A stretch of 64,000 nucleotides of DNA from Persicaria tinctoria. Taxonomy: Eukaryota > Streptophyta > Magnoliopsida > Caryophyllales > Polygonaceae. The translations under genes and the position numbers were made by a program. The stretch covers positions 72,996,627-73,060,626 of the forward strand of contig JBANSL010000004.1 of the NCBI GenBank assembly GCA_037127255.1, written 5' to 3'. Under the pieces are notes generated by a model. That model was given only the letters and a program-made list of their open reading frames with translations. It made no database searches and had not been told where the DNA came from. Shown here in pieces: positions 11,689-23,161 of the stretch (position 1 is its first letter; every line of letters begins with the position of its first letter).

Positions 11689-11912
11689 TCAAGTACAAAA
11701 AAATAGGAATCGAACCCGAGACTTGTTTGGTGTTTGGAGAGCAATTCTAACTTATAAGAGTTATTCTACAATAAAATTTGACTAGCATGTTTACTGTGGA
11801 TATTTTTTTTAAAATTATTTATAAGAGAAAATAGTAATTATTAGCCTTTTTTAGGACAAAGAGTCTAATTAATATAAACAATAAAAGATTAATACAGTCT
11901 CTAAAAAAAGTT
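11689..11912 (-). repeat. Direct repeat, copy 1 (SINE-like, tRNA-type B box on the minus strand)
   Basis: About 224 bp, matching 12,103-12,327 with scattered mismatches. Read on the minus strand it contains TCTCGGGTTCGATTCC, a good Pol III B box, preceded by a GTTAGAATTGCTCTCC stretch reminiscent of a tRNA D-arm and anticodon region. It looks like a tRNA-derived SINE present twice. Confidence 0.65.
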
Positions 11913-12102
11913 TTCACATTGTAATTCTAACCATATCTCTACTAGGCTCATCTAAACAATCTTCTTTGTTTTCAGTTTTCACATTGTATTACAATTCCTT
12001 TTAAAACGATAGGCTCAATTAGTAGGTCTCCGCCCCATGGTACAAGAGCATGATGCATTTTACGTTAAGCAATGCATCATCTAAGTGGGTATATGTCATT
12101 TA

Positions 12103-12327
12103 TCAAGTACAAAAAAATAGGAATCGAACCCGAGACCTGTTTGGTGTGTGGAGAGCAATTCTAACTTATAAGAGTTATTCTACAATACAATTTGACTGGC
12201 ATGTTTAATGCGGATATTTTTGAAAAATTTAGTTATAAGAGAAAATAGTAAGTATTAGCCTTTTATTAGGACAAACATTCTAATTAATAGAAACAATAAA
12301 AGATTTATACAGTTTCTAAAAAAAAAT
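12103..12327 (-). repeat. Direct repeat, copy 2 (SINE-like)
   Basis: Second copy of the repeat at 11,689-11,912, in the same orientation and about 414 bp away. Similarity begins at TCAAGTAC and ends in an A-run after TCTAAAAAAA. The flanks differ, so the duplicated unit is close to the listed limits. Confidence 0.65.
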
Positions 12328-12698
12328 TAGAAGGTAAATTTTTTGATGAAATATTTTCAAGTAAGTTATCCGAATAATCAATTGAGTAATGTACATCAAA
12401 GAAGAAAATTACAAGCATAAAATTATATAATAATAATCAATTGAGTAATGTACCTCGGAACCTCCACGTCATAAAAAAAAAATTATATAAGTAATCATAA
12501 AAGATGAATAAAGTTTCAAAAAAATCTTTAAGTAATTTTTTTTTGAGAACCATCAAACTTGTCCAAACAAAAAAAAAACAAACATTGTTTCTCAACCAAG
12601 AAAATTGAGTAACATGAATCAAAGAAGAAAATTATAGGCATAAAATAATATAAAAGGAAACCATATATCTATACTACTATAAATGTATGGGCATAACT
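12328..12698. other. AT-rich DNA, nothing recognised
   Basis: Very AT-rich sequence with several A and T homopolymers. A 61-codon minus-strand frame at 12,437-12,622 is translated homopolymer and is not credible. Confidence 0.5.
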
Positions 12699-12714
12699 AA
12701 ATCTGGACCCTTTT

Positions 12715-14355
12715 TTAAAAAACAAAACCCAATATTGACATTCATCGCCAACAGTTCCAACACCAGTCACCACCACCAAGCCAGGGCTCCAACAGTGTTG
12801 TCATCAACAACAACTCCATCGAACCTACCGTCTGTGGGTTGAATCAGAAAACCACTCTCTTTGAAAGTGGATCAAATCTCCTTCGGGAGCCCCTAAACCT
12901 CCTTCGGGGGCCATTAATCCGCCTTCTTGGCGTGAAAAATCAACTATCCCCTTTGTGAAATTCCTTCTACTGAGGATGTTAAAACCCAATTTTATTTTGG
13001 GGCTTTTGGTGAATTTGGGATTTTCTTCCCCTCTTCATCAGTCTCTTGTCTCAATTTGTGCTTCTCCCATGGCTTCGGCTACTGTTCACCATCTACAATC
13101 CCCTTTCCCGTCGCCGGTTGCTGTCGGGGTGGCGCCTCGCGCCCGGTTGGGATTGGCGGTTGTCGCCTTTTGCCCTTGGCTTCAGATTTCCTCCCCGCCA
13201 TTCGCTCGGGGTGTGTCGTCTCCCTCAGGGGCTTGGGTCGCGGTTCTATTACTCTCCCGGCAAGTTCCTCCCGCTCTCACAGGCGCCTCCCCCTTCTAGG
13301 TGTCCTTTCGATTTCCGACCCGGGTTTTGGTGGTTGTGGCTCCTCCGGCGCCGCCTTTGGTAGTGCTCGGTCCTCCCCCACTGATTTCTCCGGGTCCAAT
13401 TCCTCTTACCAACACCTTCTCCTCTTCACCCTCTACGACGCCTTTTCGCCCTAGGTGTGGTGGATCTAGCTTCTCCGGCGCCGCCCTGGTGCTTCAGGCT
13501 CCATCTTTCGCGGTCTGGTCCTCGCTCGGGTGTCTGGCCGCCATGACGCCATCGTCATGTCTAATGTAGCGGTTGTCCCTGCAATCCCTAGCCTCTCCCC
13601 TCTTTCGGGCTCAAGCTCTCCTTTGCTTTCGGGTTAGCCTTGGGCCCGAAGGTGGCCCGGGCCTGGTGGATTAATGCTTGTTTGTTTTGGCCCATACTTT
13701 TTTGGTTTGGGCCAAGCTGCCCAATAAATTAAATAATTAATAATAATTATTATAAAAACAAATAATTAAAAATAAATTTCTGTATTTTGGAAATTTATCG
13801 GCTCAAATATAATTTCATATCTATTATTACTAGCTGAAAATAAATTCCGGTTTCTTATCTCGCCCTTCCCTTTACTCGCGGTCGTACTTCATTTCCTCGT
13901 GTTGTTTGGGTGTCCGTTTGTTGGTTCGTGGTTAGTTTCGGTTGAGGAGCAGTTATGCGGCCCTGGTTGATCGAAGTGATCGTGTTGGTGGTGTTTGTGG
14001 TCTCCGAAGATCCCTCATCTAGGTGGGGGAACATCGTGTGATCCACACTTCCCCAGGAGTCGTCTTTGCCTTACGAGGAGTTCTGCTTTCCGTCTTTCCG
14101 GCGGCGAGACATCGTGTCAGCAGGAGCTGTCCCATGCGCTCGCTATCCACTTCACCACGCCGGGTTTCCTTCATCTCGTTCTTGTATCCGCTTGTTTGCT
14201 TAGGGTTTGTGGTTTTTCCGGGTTTGTTTTTTGTGTTTCTTTTGATGTATACTATATTTGTATTTCTTTCAGATCCTAGTGATCTCATCCTTCGGGATGC
14301 TCTCGGGTTGGCTAACCACCACCCGAATTTTTTCCTTATCCAAAAAATAAATAAA
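12715..14355 (+). mobile_element. 1.64-kb polyA retroposon copy B with 16-bp TSD
   Basis: Identical 16-bp duplications AAATCTGGACCCTTTT lie at 12,699-12,714 and 14,356-14,371. The right copy follows an A-rich tail. The body has a GC-rich CT-biased part (about 12,960-13,720), an AT-rich spacer (about 13,720-13,850) and a 490-bp 3' part. The 3' end carries two hairpins (ATCC-TTCG-GGAT, then CGGGTTGG with CCACCCG), then CGAATTTTTTCCTTAT and As. TSD length and polyA tail show mobilisation by LINE-type machinery. The overlapping ORFs in the GC-rich part are in all frames, low in complexity, and match no reverse transcriptase or endonuclease motif, so I do not call a gene. The minus-strand copy D at 40.2-41.4 kb has the same layout. 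Confidence 0.85.
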
Positions 14356-14384
14356 AAATCTGGACCCTTTTAAGTTAAAATTAT

Positions 14385-14981
14385 GGCGAAAATGCATAAA
14401 ACCACCCACTATTTATTGTTGTTTGCAAATAATCACCTTTTATTTAAAAATTGTCAAATAACCACCCACTATTCATTATTGTTTGCAAATAACCACCCTT
14501 ATTCAAAAATTGTCAAATAACCACCCATTAAATATAGGTTGTTTGCAACTAACCACCCATACCCCTTTTCTTGCAACTAACCACCCACTATTCATTATTG
14601 ACAAACCCAAAATCGATCCGAAATGACCCGAAACTCGGTCAAACCCGGGTTTGAGACAACCTGGATATACTCGGAACTCGTTTTACTCGGGACCCGAAGT
14701 GACCCGACCCGAATGACCCATTTGACAAGTCTAATTGTAATACCTGAAAAATGAAGCAACAAAGAGTAGTATAATTGTCTTTTTACTAAAAACGAAACAT
14801 TAAAGAATAGGGGTATAATTTTCTTTTCATATTAAATTAAGTGAGGTTTAACAAGAAAAGGGGTATGGGTGGTTAGTTGCAAACAACCTATATTTAATGG
14901 GTGGTTATTTGACAATTTTTTAATAAGGGGTGATTATTTGCAAACAACAATTAATAGTGGGTGGTTTTATGCATTTTTGCC
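14385..14981. mobile_element. MULE-type MITE with long terminal inverted repeats and 9-bp TSD
   Basis: The 597-bp element starts GGCGAAAATGCATAAAACC and ends with its near-exact complement. The inverted repeats extend about 130 bp or more and contain repeated CAAATAACCACCC units. The 9 bp TAAAATTAT flanks both sides (14,376-14,384 and 14,982-14,990). A 9-bp duplication with long inverted repeats is typical of Mutator-like elements. The short spacer (about 14,610-14,850) contains several ACCCGA motifs and no coding capacity. It inserted right beside retroposon copy B. Confidence 0.92.
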
Positions 14982-14990
14982 TAAAATTAT

Positions 14991-15937
14991 CAACGGCTCA
15001 TGCTCGTTTTCAGGTTCCAGGGACTCTGCGTCTCACCTCTTTCTTCCACGGTTCCACCTCTTGCTTTGGCCTTTGGGTATGTTCTCTTCTAACTCCATCT
15101 CTTGTTTCTTGCAGTCTATACCTATTTTCCCAGTTTCAAAGTGTGTATGCGTCTTCGGCAATTAGGTTGAGTACAGAGTTGTGCGACTTCTCTTACTCAA
15201 TCGTGAGTTCTTCTGCCCGTCTGCTTCTGTCTATCTTCCTATCTTTCTCCTTCTTCATCTGTGGTTGTCCTTGTACCCTTCGCCGGCGTCGTTTAGTCCA
15301 TCGGCACCGTCACCGTCACCGTCGTCCTATTAGCAGCCGCTTATATTCCTCTTCGGCTTCTTTGGCGTTTCTACTTCTCAGGTGACCAAATTTCCGTCAT
15401 TTCACTATTGTGAGATTCGGTGATTTCGTTTGCAGTCGTTCAATTGATGCTAAAATCTCCAACTGACCTAATTTCCACCGCCGTTTGCAGTCTAAGGTGA
15501 AAAGCAATCGGGAGAAGAGTTCTCGCGTTCCCAAGACATCGGTGACCACTCCGGTGAGATTATCCCCTAAAATCTCCAATCTTGTTCTTTTTTTTTACCT
15601 CATCATCAATTGGTGCTTCTAGATGTGTTACACGGTTGTGTTTCTTTCTCGTTTGATCTCAGATTTTATTATTGTTGAAATTAGGAACGAATCTCGGTTT
15701 TTTGCTGTTGTGATTGATTAACCTTTGTTGTTTGGTCATGTCCTGTTCATCTTGATTTGGCATACATCATTTATCTTTTTCTTTTATTTAGTAAGGTGGA
15801 TTGATAAATGATAATCCTTTCATGCTCATCTGGATTCTGATTTGAGTTTTGTCTAATTATCTTCCATCTTCCTGAAGTTCCAGTTCCTTGTTCGTGTGCT
15901 GTCTTCTTCGCCTGCTGTTTCTGGTTAAGGGTTCCTC
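14991..15937. other. Unassigned, pyrimidine-rich DNA
   Basis: A moderately GC-rich, CT-biased region. A 151-codon plus-strand frame at 14,930-15,385 begins inside the MITE and has no recognisable motif. It could be the decayed 5' end of a gene with UTR-like composition, but I cannot support a product. Confidence 0.4.
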
Positions 15938-16145
15938 ATTGGCCGTACTAAAATTTTAGGTTTTGAAGTCGAGGAACTCAAGGTTAGGCCTCTCCTTTCT
16001 TTTATGTTTTTATTCTCTGATTATGTTTTGAAATTAGGGAGATTTTACCTTATTTGCGACTTCTAGATTAGTAATTATGTTTTGCTTTTAAAAGTTCTCA
16101 ATTCTCATCCTTGGTGACATGGAGTTCTATGTCGATCTTTATTTC
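15938..16145 (+). repeat. Direct repeat pair, copy 1
   Basis: About 205 bp starting TTGGCCGTACTAAAATTTT and running through GGTGACATGGAGTTCTAT. It is repeated in the same orientation at about 17,938-18,140 with roughly 10% mismatch. A possible splice donor (CAAG|GTTAGG) is kept in both copies, which suggests a duplicated exon-intron junction of an unidentified gene. Confidence 0.6.
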
Positions 16146-17937
16146 TATCTTTGTTGAGACAAGATCAAATTTTAGGGTTAGAGTTGTAGTTGGAATTGTT
16201 TCTCATTGGCCGATGGATTATGTTCTGCGACAAGAGGTGGTTTATGACCTTTAACTTGAGGATTGAGATCTTCGGATTTATGGTTATGGCTTGCAATTGA
16301 GGATTGGTGTTGTGCAATTGAGGATATGATTATGTATGAAATAAATAGGCAATGTAATTGGGGTGAGCCACACAAATTTTGTATGAGAAAAAATTAGAGA
16401 AGGGTCATGATTACAATTATGATCAATGAACCCTAACTTAAACATGGACTAGATCCACTTTCTTAACCATTACCTTTCATACCCTTCTAACAAACTGGGG
16501 GTTAATTCATTCTTCATAGTTCATACAGCTTGTTTCTTGTGTGTGCAAGCAATGGTATGGAATAATATTAGTGAAAGTGGTAAAAGAAATTACTCTCTTA
16601 CAAATGGCATACCTGGAATAAAAGCCACTGAGTTTGGTTGGATCATAACAAGATGGTTTCAATTGTTACATCAAGGATCTAATCCAATATTAGGGTTGGT
16701 TGATTAGCTGAGTTATCAGAACAAGTAGAACCTTTTGGTACTACTTATTGATTCATCAGTAGTTTTCCTTGTGTTTTAGAATTGGTTGGGAAGTCTCTGC
16801 CTTTTTCATTCTCTTTTACTCTATTGACCATGTGCTAAAACCACATACAGTCCTTGTTTAGATTTTATAAGCTTCTTTCAAAACTCAACCTTAAACTTCA
16901 TTTATATCCCGTTCTCAAAAATCTTGTATCCTGAAATGGAAAAACATGTGGTTTTCAGTATTAAAGTGGATATCAATGGAAGTATGAAAATGTCTAAAGG
17001 ACAGAATGATTTAAAAAGAAACAAAAATAGCTTCAAGTCATTGTGAAAGTAGAGGCTACGTGCATACCACAGAATTTTGGCAATAACACAAAATTGTCCA
17101 TAAAGAGCTGTTAAGCAAGCAGAGAAGAGAAATGAGACTCTTCTATGTTGAATGCATTTAAATTAGAAAACAACAACAACAACAAAAAACAAGCATAAAA
17201 TAGGAAAATATCCCAAATACTAACTTATTTGAGCGAATTGAATGTGGCAATAGCAGTACCTCGGTGTGAGTTAGTAGTTAAGTGTGCTTAATAGGTAATA
17301 TTTACATATTCAATTACTTAATAGTAAAGTGCAGTCTTTTAGTATGATCTAAAGATTGTAAAACAAACTTTATGCAATCAAATAATGAGCTGACTTAGAT
17401 AGCCCACAAACCACAACATATGTGCGGTGGAATGCTACAAGGGTCATAGATTATAGCTTACCCAGTGACCCCTTGGAATAATTTCCAGAAAACACTACAA
17501 TATCTGAGAAATATAAAAAACAACACTAAAAATGTATTCAAGAAAAAACACCTTTTAATAGACGAATTAAAAAGTAACCACCTCTTACTTCAAATTTTAC
17601 TTAAAACCAACCTTCAGAGGTGAAGTTAGTAACATATTATTACTTAAAACCACCTCTTAATAGACTAATTAAAATGTATTTAAATTTTTTATGACGTCAA
17701 TTATTGGCACATTGGCTACATTTTCAGATTTTCTATAGTAGTGCGCACAAGTTATTGACTTTTTCCTGATTAAATCAGGATGGTAATGTATTTGATACTA
17801 TGAATTGTGCTTTTAGTGGGCTTTGCTGTTGGAATGCACATTACAAATTTACCATTCTTCCTATTGCCTCCTGCAGCCATTCTCCATATCTCCTCTTCTC
17901 CAGCTGTTATCAATCTCACTCCATCTAGCTCCTTCCT
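16146..17937. other. Intergenic DNA between the two repeat copies
   Basis: AT-rich, with no gene recognised. Around 17,560-17,680 there are several AACCACCTCTTA-like stretches, probably from an unidentified repeat. A plus-strand frame at 17,807-18,067 overlaps the second repeat copy. It begins with a hydrophobic, serine-rich segment but has no family motif. Confidence 0.4.
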
Positions 17938-18140
17938 CCTTGGCCGTACTAAAATTTTGGGGTTCGAAGTTGAGGAATGCAAGGTTAGGCATCTCCTTTC
18001 TTTTCTGTTTTTATTCTGTTATTATGTTTTGAAATCAGGGAGATTTTACCTTATTTGCGAGTTCTAGATTATTAATTATGTTTTGCTTCTAAAAGTTATC
18101 ATCCCTGGTGACATGGAGTTCTATCTCTATCTCTATGTTT
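17938..18140 (+). repeat. Direct repeat pair, copy 2
   Basis: Second copy of the 15,938-16,145 repeat. The 86-codon frame crossing it spans the possible splice donor and is not a convincing gene. Confidence 0.6.
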
Positions 18141-18267
18141 GTTGAAATTTGGGTTTCAAAATCAAAATTTTTTACTGTTTTTTTTTTGGTTGAGGAAGAT
18201 GAATAATGATCATTCCTGTCCATCGGATCATCATACCATTGTTAAAAACCATGATATAAGATATATA

Positions 18268-18537
18268 CTCCCTCCGTCTCGAAATAGATGTCACTTTAGC
18301 CTTATGCACAAATTTTAATAAAAACACTCATCCATCAATCAACATCATCATTCCACTAACTTTTTCATTAATTTTATTAACCACTACATTTTTTAACCAA
18401 TCAAAACATTTAAAAAAGTCAACAACACACAAATCAATACAAATCATTACTTTCCATTACCTAGAAAACCTAAAACGACATCTATTTTGATACAAAACTA
18501 AAGAACTAAAATGACATCTATTTCGAGATGGAGGGAG
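18268..18537. mobile_element. Stowaway MITE (Tc1/mariner-derived)
   Basis: The 270-bp element begins CTCCCTCCGTCTCGAAATAG and ends with the near-exact complement ending GGAGGGAG. It is flanked by TA on both sides. These are the defining features of plant Stowaway elements. It has no coding capacity. Confidence 0.95.
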
Positions 18538-18755
18538 TATTAAAGAAAACTTTAAATTCTGTTTTCATGTTTTACGTGATTAACATTCATTTTCCTGTTT
18601 TGGTACACTTGATGAATCTTGAATTCATTAAATTTGATACAAAACGGCATAAGCTTTGCCTTTTTCTATCAGTAGATATATGGGTCCAACTTTATTAGTA
18701 TGCTTCTCTTATAGCTAGCTATCAAACCTTCAGTTCTACATCTATCCCGAAGTTC

Positions 18756-20972
18756 TTACCTACAAGAAGCTTCAGTCCAGTTATCTCCACTACTATACGT
18801 AGATGTCCCTGTGCTGCCTTGCTTATTGTAGCCCTTCACCTGTTTTCCTTTATTCAAACCCAAAACTGTAATCGTCTCTATCATCCATCCTTGTGATATA
18901 GCAATAGCATATTCCCCCTTCACAACATCCGAGTTGATTGTCAATCTATTGTTTCCCTTAGATTCCGTGTGAAACTTAACAAAGCTCGAATCCCCTCCCA
19001 ATGCGCTTCCCATCTCAATGTCGACTTCACTGTTGAAGAAAACTTCCACAATGGTACTCTCAGTGTCGCTAACTGCCGCTACCAGCTCAAAAGGTGTCTT
19101 CCTTGCTTCTGTTGTTGTCAGCGCTTGGCCTTGCAAGGCGAAGATATTTCCTTCCCGAAGATGCACATTTATTTGATGTGATGGGGCATCTAGAGTAACA
19201 TAGGGCCCCATTCAAAGACAGACTCACCCCACTGGTGTAGTTGAAGAGATTAAACCAATTCCCTTTCGGGATGTACGCCTCAACTGATGTCGCTCCATCC
19301 CTTAGAGCTGGAAACACCAGCACACCTCTTCCGATGAGAAACTAAGTGCTGATACCATTAGTGTTGTGGTCTTCAGGGAATGAGAAGAAGAGAGGGCGAG
19401 CTATTGGGGTTCCATTGATGTGTACCTCATACATCAGTGTGTAGTAGTAAGGCAGTAACCGGTATCTGAGGCCAAGGGCTTTCTTCGCACTTTCACCCAC
19501 TGATTCCCATACATATCGCTCCTAAGACCTTGTTCCGGAATTGCCATGGTCTGTACTGAATGGATAGAATGCCCCAACCTGCATTCGAAAACAACGGAAC
19601 AAAGTGTTACTGCTTTGTATACAAAACAAGCACATCTGTTATTATCATTTATGCACAACTTGCAGTGTGTACTCACCTGTATCCACCTCTGGCAGAGCTC
19701 AACATATGTGTCATAAAGGAACTCACATATGTCAGCTCCAACCATTGGTATCCCAAACAATCCAAAGTTAACCATGGTTGGGATGGAATAAACAAGATCA
19801 TTCCATTTGGCCCCGTTATCCCCAGTCTAATGTGCTGTGTACGTTCCAGATCCGACAAAGGTGGATCTGGTCAGCACAAAAGGTTGCTGCTTCGTGACAT
19901 TCTTGAGGGCAATATTGGTGGCCTTGGCCTTCAAATGACCATAAAGGTTATGGACATTGTACTCCGAAACATTGCCAAAGTGTACATCAGTTGCAGGTAT
20001 TGCCGTACTATTGATTGGCTGTCGCCCTTCAGCATTGTTGATTGCATAGGGAGGTTTATCAAGCGTGGAGTCGGAGTTGGGACCGGATGTGATGAAGTTG
20101 GCTGCCTCATTCATGTCAGTCCAGATTCCATCCACAGGGAGGTCGTTGGGGAACCTCAGAACCTTGTCTGTTCAGAACTCTGTTGTTTTTGGGTTGAGGA
20201 AGTCCAGGAAGTAGAGATCACCAGGCCACACTTTACACTTGTAAGGAACTCCTCCTTGATTCACAAAGATGTCTGCTTCCATTCCTCTTTGATACGTCCC
20301 ATAGCTGTCGCTTATACCGATCCTTGCAGAGCTTTCAAAGCCGTCAGATTTTGTATAGGAGCATTCGTCATAGAATGAAATTTGTCCAATAAACTTACCC
20401 GGATCAACGATGATGACCATTTTGATGAAGCTTGATGACAATTTTCTGCATCTCAGGCAAAGGGTAGTTGGTAGGACTTACAGTGAAGTCTTTGTATCCA
20501 TTCATGTAATCAATGTCACTCCACATCACCTTTAGAGGGATTCCAGCTTCTGAATACCTCTTCACTACATCCTCCACAAAGGCTATGTTAGGATACCCGT
20601 ATTGGCATTGATGAAAACCTTGAAAAACGACGATCATATCAGTAATGGTACCGGCATCTTATCAGTATGACATGTCAATGAAGCTGTTATGAGTTCGTGT
20701 AACTCACCGAAGGATCAATAAGTCATTGGAGTGGGGAGTCCAACGAGCTGAGTGTGCTCGACAACTGCATCAGCCCTTGAACTAGCAAACACATAGAGAT
20801 CAACAATGCCACCAATCACCCTATAAGTGATCCGATTGTCCAAGTACTCGATGTCCATCCCATTACTCTTGTTGGGATGAGATTCATCTTTTGGTGAAGT
20901 AGGTTCATCAACAGTTTGTTTGGTCTGTTGAGCTTCATCAACAGTTTGTGGCTGCTGTTCATAAGATTTCAT
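18756..20972 (-). pseudogene. GH31 alpha-glucosidase pseudogene, 5'-truncated
   Basis: The fragments follow the order of plant GH31 alpha-glucosidases, secreted enzymes that release terminal glucose or xylose from oligosaccharides. From the right: ITYRVIGGIVDLYVFA, then HQCQYGYPN with VMWSDIDYM, then YGTYQRGMEADIF, then the nucleophile motif GIWTDMNEAANF, then [11 protein letters not shown] (acid/base region), [11 protein letters not shown], and a beta-sandwich C-terminal part. About the first quarter of the protein is missing. Introns remain, for example 20,619-20,707 and 19,579-19,676, both GT-AG, so this is a DNA-level duplicate and not a processed copy. Five in-frame stops interrupt it: 20,714-20,716, 20,172-20,174, 19,827-19,829, 19,522-19,524 and 19,342-19,344. 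Three sit where the family has Trp and two where it probably has Gln. A frameshift lies near 19,205. The long plus-strand frame at 19,560-20,378 is an antisense shadow. Confidence 0.92.
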
Positions 20973-22194
20973 ACAAGCCAGTGAATATATCTAGAACTAG
21001 GTCATGGAGATTTTAGTTTCCCTGTCAAATCATATCGTTGTAGGATAATTTGTCTATAAGAGTTGATTGGATATTTGCGATTCAGGCAATTCCTCAAGGG
21101 ATTCGATATGTTATTTATGCGATAAAATATTCTAATTATTACGAATTTCGCGGGTACCTCCCCCTTCTTTGTTTCTCTATTTCGAGGGGCGCTGTGCGTA
21201 TCGACCCGTGCAGTTGGTTATCCTAACTGCTAGACCTTCCCCTAACAACAAAAATGCCAGATAAGATCAGGCAGAGACCTATGGAATTGACCAAGTGTGT
21301 TTCCTTTGATCTTTCAGCTGATCAATGTGAAGCTCAACAAAGAGGATTTGACAGAAATTTCGAAGACTCTTTTCACCTGATCAAGTGGCTGGAGATCGGA
21401 AGGGAGTTCCCACTGACCAACGGCTATCTGGCTCGTTGCTTTCAGGGGATTCGGTGGAAGTGGGTGAGTTCTATGCTGAATTGGTTGATGCAATCTGGGT
21501 GCAAAATTAAAGCCTGATCATTGAAAAAGGAGAAAAACAAGGATGGCCTCGCTTATTTTAATTATTCTGAACATGAGGCAGAGCGTGGAGGAGCAAAACA
21601 TGAAGGTAATTGATCTCCCTACAACCAGATTTTTTACCATTTCAAAATGAGTTTTGGATTTAGAGGATGTCAATCGCTTTATGATATGCAGGAGTGCAAT
21701 GCATTTCTTCAGGAAGGCACTCTCAAGTCTTACTTCATAGAATCCACTTCATTCAGTTTAGTACATTCCTGGTTCCTTATGCCTCATGCCCTCGCTTGTT
21801 ATATAGTCCTTAACTGGCTTCAAAATGTAATTAATCTCTCGAATGCATCATCCAAGTAAGTTTACTGTCAAAAATATATCCTCATCAAATTGCTCATTGC
21901 ATAAAATTATTGTTTCCATGATGCAATATTATTTTGATTCTGAAAACTAGGTAGATGGATTAAGCATCTACTCGTGCATCTCTTGGTTCATGGAGAGCCT
22001 GAGGTGTATCTCCTTTTAATTGTAACACCTTCTGAAGAGAATAGTATGGTTGAGTAATTTGGGCAGCAATTGTTTTCATCGTCGCTGTCAATGTGTGGGT
22101 GCAGTCCTATGGTTCTCGTTGTGTGAAGCTATACTTGTCATCTATGGTGATTTGAGCCACCCCAAGATGATAATCGTGTTCTCATCATCTCTTG
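20973..22194. other. Unassigned DNA
   Basis: Contains an 87-codon plus-strand frame at 21,254-21,517 of ordinary amino-acid composition that I do not recognise. It ends just upstream of the LINE target site. A gene could be decayed here but no family motif is visible. Confidence 0.4.
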
Positions 22195-22209
22195 CCTTGA
22201 GCATGACTG

Positions 22210-23049
22210 TGTACAGCACCCAAGGCTGGACAGTATCCTGAAAGAGGATGGGGGGATCTCATCTGCTAAGCTGTACGATGTGCTTAGGCATAGGGGGCAA
22301 GAGATGGAGTGGGGGAGTATGCTTTGGGAGAAACCTCAAAACAGAAAATGGGCGTTCATAACTTGGCTAGTGGCCAAGAAACGGCTTCAGACAGGGAGTA
22401 TAACAAAGCATTGGGTGGGCATGGAAGCTGCTACATGTCCGCTTTGTCGGGGTGCCGAGGAAACAATTGCTCATCTTTGGTTTGATTGTTCTGTCATTAA
22501 GGAGGTTCAGCAGCTTGTCTTCGGATGGAGTGGCATAGGGAAACGCTGTGTGACTATGGAGGAGTGGCTCCGTTGGTTCGCAAGTGGGACGACTAAGAAG
22601 ACAAGGAGAAAGCAGGTTTATCAGATGAAATTAATGAGTTTCCAAGCTTTAATTTACTTCACTTGGATCAATAGAAACAAGCTTGTATTTAATCAAGAAC
22701 AGTTTGATGTTGCTCGCTGTGCTGCACAGGTTATTGCCAACTGTCGATCCCGTCTATCCATGGGGAAAGCTAAACACATGAATAGTTTGGATCGAGGTGG
22801 AAGTAGCTAGTCCCATGTGAATTTGCACATTTTTTGCTAGTTGAGTAGCGTGTGTTGGTGAGGTTTGGATGTATTTCTGGTGGTGTGTTTTATGGGAGGT
22901 AGTGTGAACATAGAGGGGATATTGGCTAGGTAGGGGTTTTAGAAGGGTTTGGGTTAGTTTTTTGGCTCCCTTCTTACGTAAGACCCCTTGTTTGGTCTTA
23001 CTTTTTGTAACTTGGTGTTCCCACCACAGCTATATATTTACCTTTGCAA
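22210..23049 (+). mobile_element. 5'-truncated LINE insertion with 15-bp TSD
   Basis: CCTTGAGCATGACTG is repeated exactly at 22,195-22,209 and 23,050-23,064, bracketing 840 bp. The insert holds only the C-terminal end of a LINE ORF2 followed by about 240 bp of 3' UTR. Severe 5' truncation with a TSD of this length is typical of target-primed LINE insertion. No polyA tail remains at the 3' end, and the conserved hairpin tail of the retroposon family elsewhere in the window is absent, so this is a different LINE family. Confidence 0.88.
22280..22810 (+). pseudogene. LINE ORF2 C-terminal fragment with zf-RVT zinc-binding domain
   Basis: An open frame of 176 codons ending in TAG. Residues 20-75 match the plant zf-RVT domain found after reverse transcriptase in L1-type LINEs: WAFITWLVAKKRLQT, then CPLCRGAEETIAHLWFDC with the Cys-x2-Cys...His...Cys zinc ligands. 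A basic C-terminal stretch of about 100 residues (WINRNKLVFNQ) follows, as in other plant LINEs. The RT and endonuclease domains are missing, so it is not functional despite the open frame. Confidence 0.88.
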
Positions 23050-23161
23050 CCTTGAGCATGACTGGTCACCCAATTAAGGGTATGCTTACTGCCCCAGTCA
23101 CCATCTTGGACTGGTCATTTGTCAGAAACGACTAACCCAGGTACATTTATCTCAAAAACAA

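Noticed and set aside
19560..20378. 272-codon plus-strand frame
   Set aside because: It is antisense to the GH31 pseudogene, whose minus-strand motifs are unmistakable. The plus-strand protein has no family motif.
21254..21517. 87-codon plus-strand frame
   Set aside because: Reasonable composition, but no recognisable motif, promoter or splice partner, so left unassigned.
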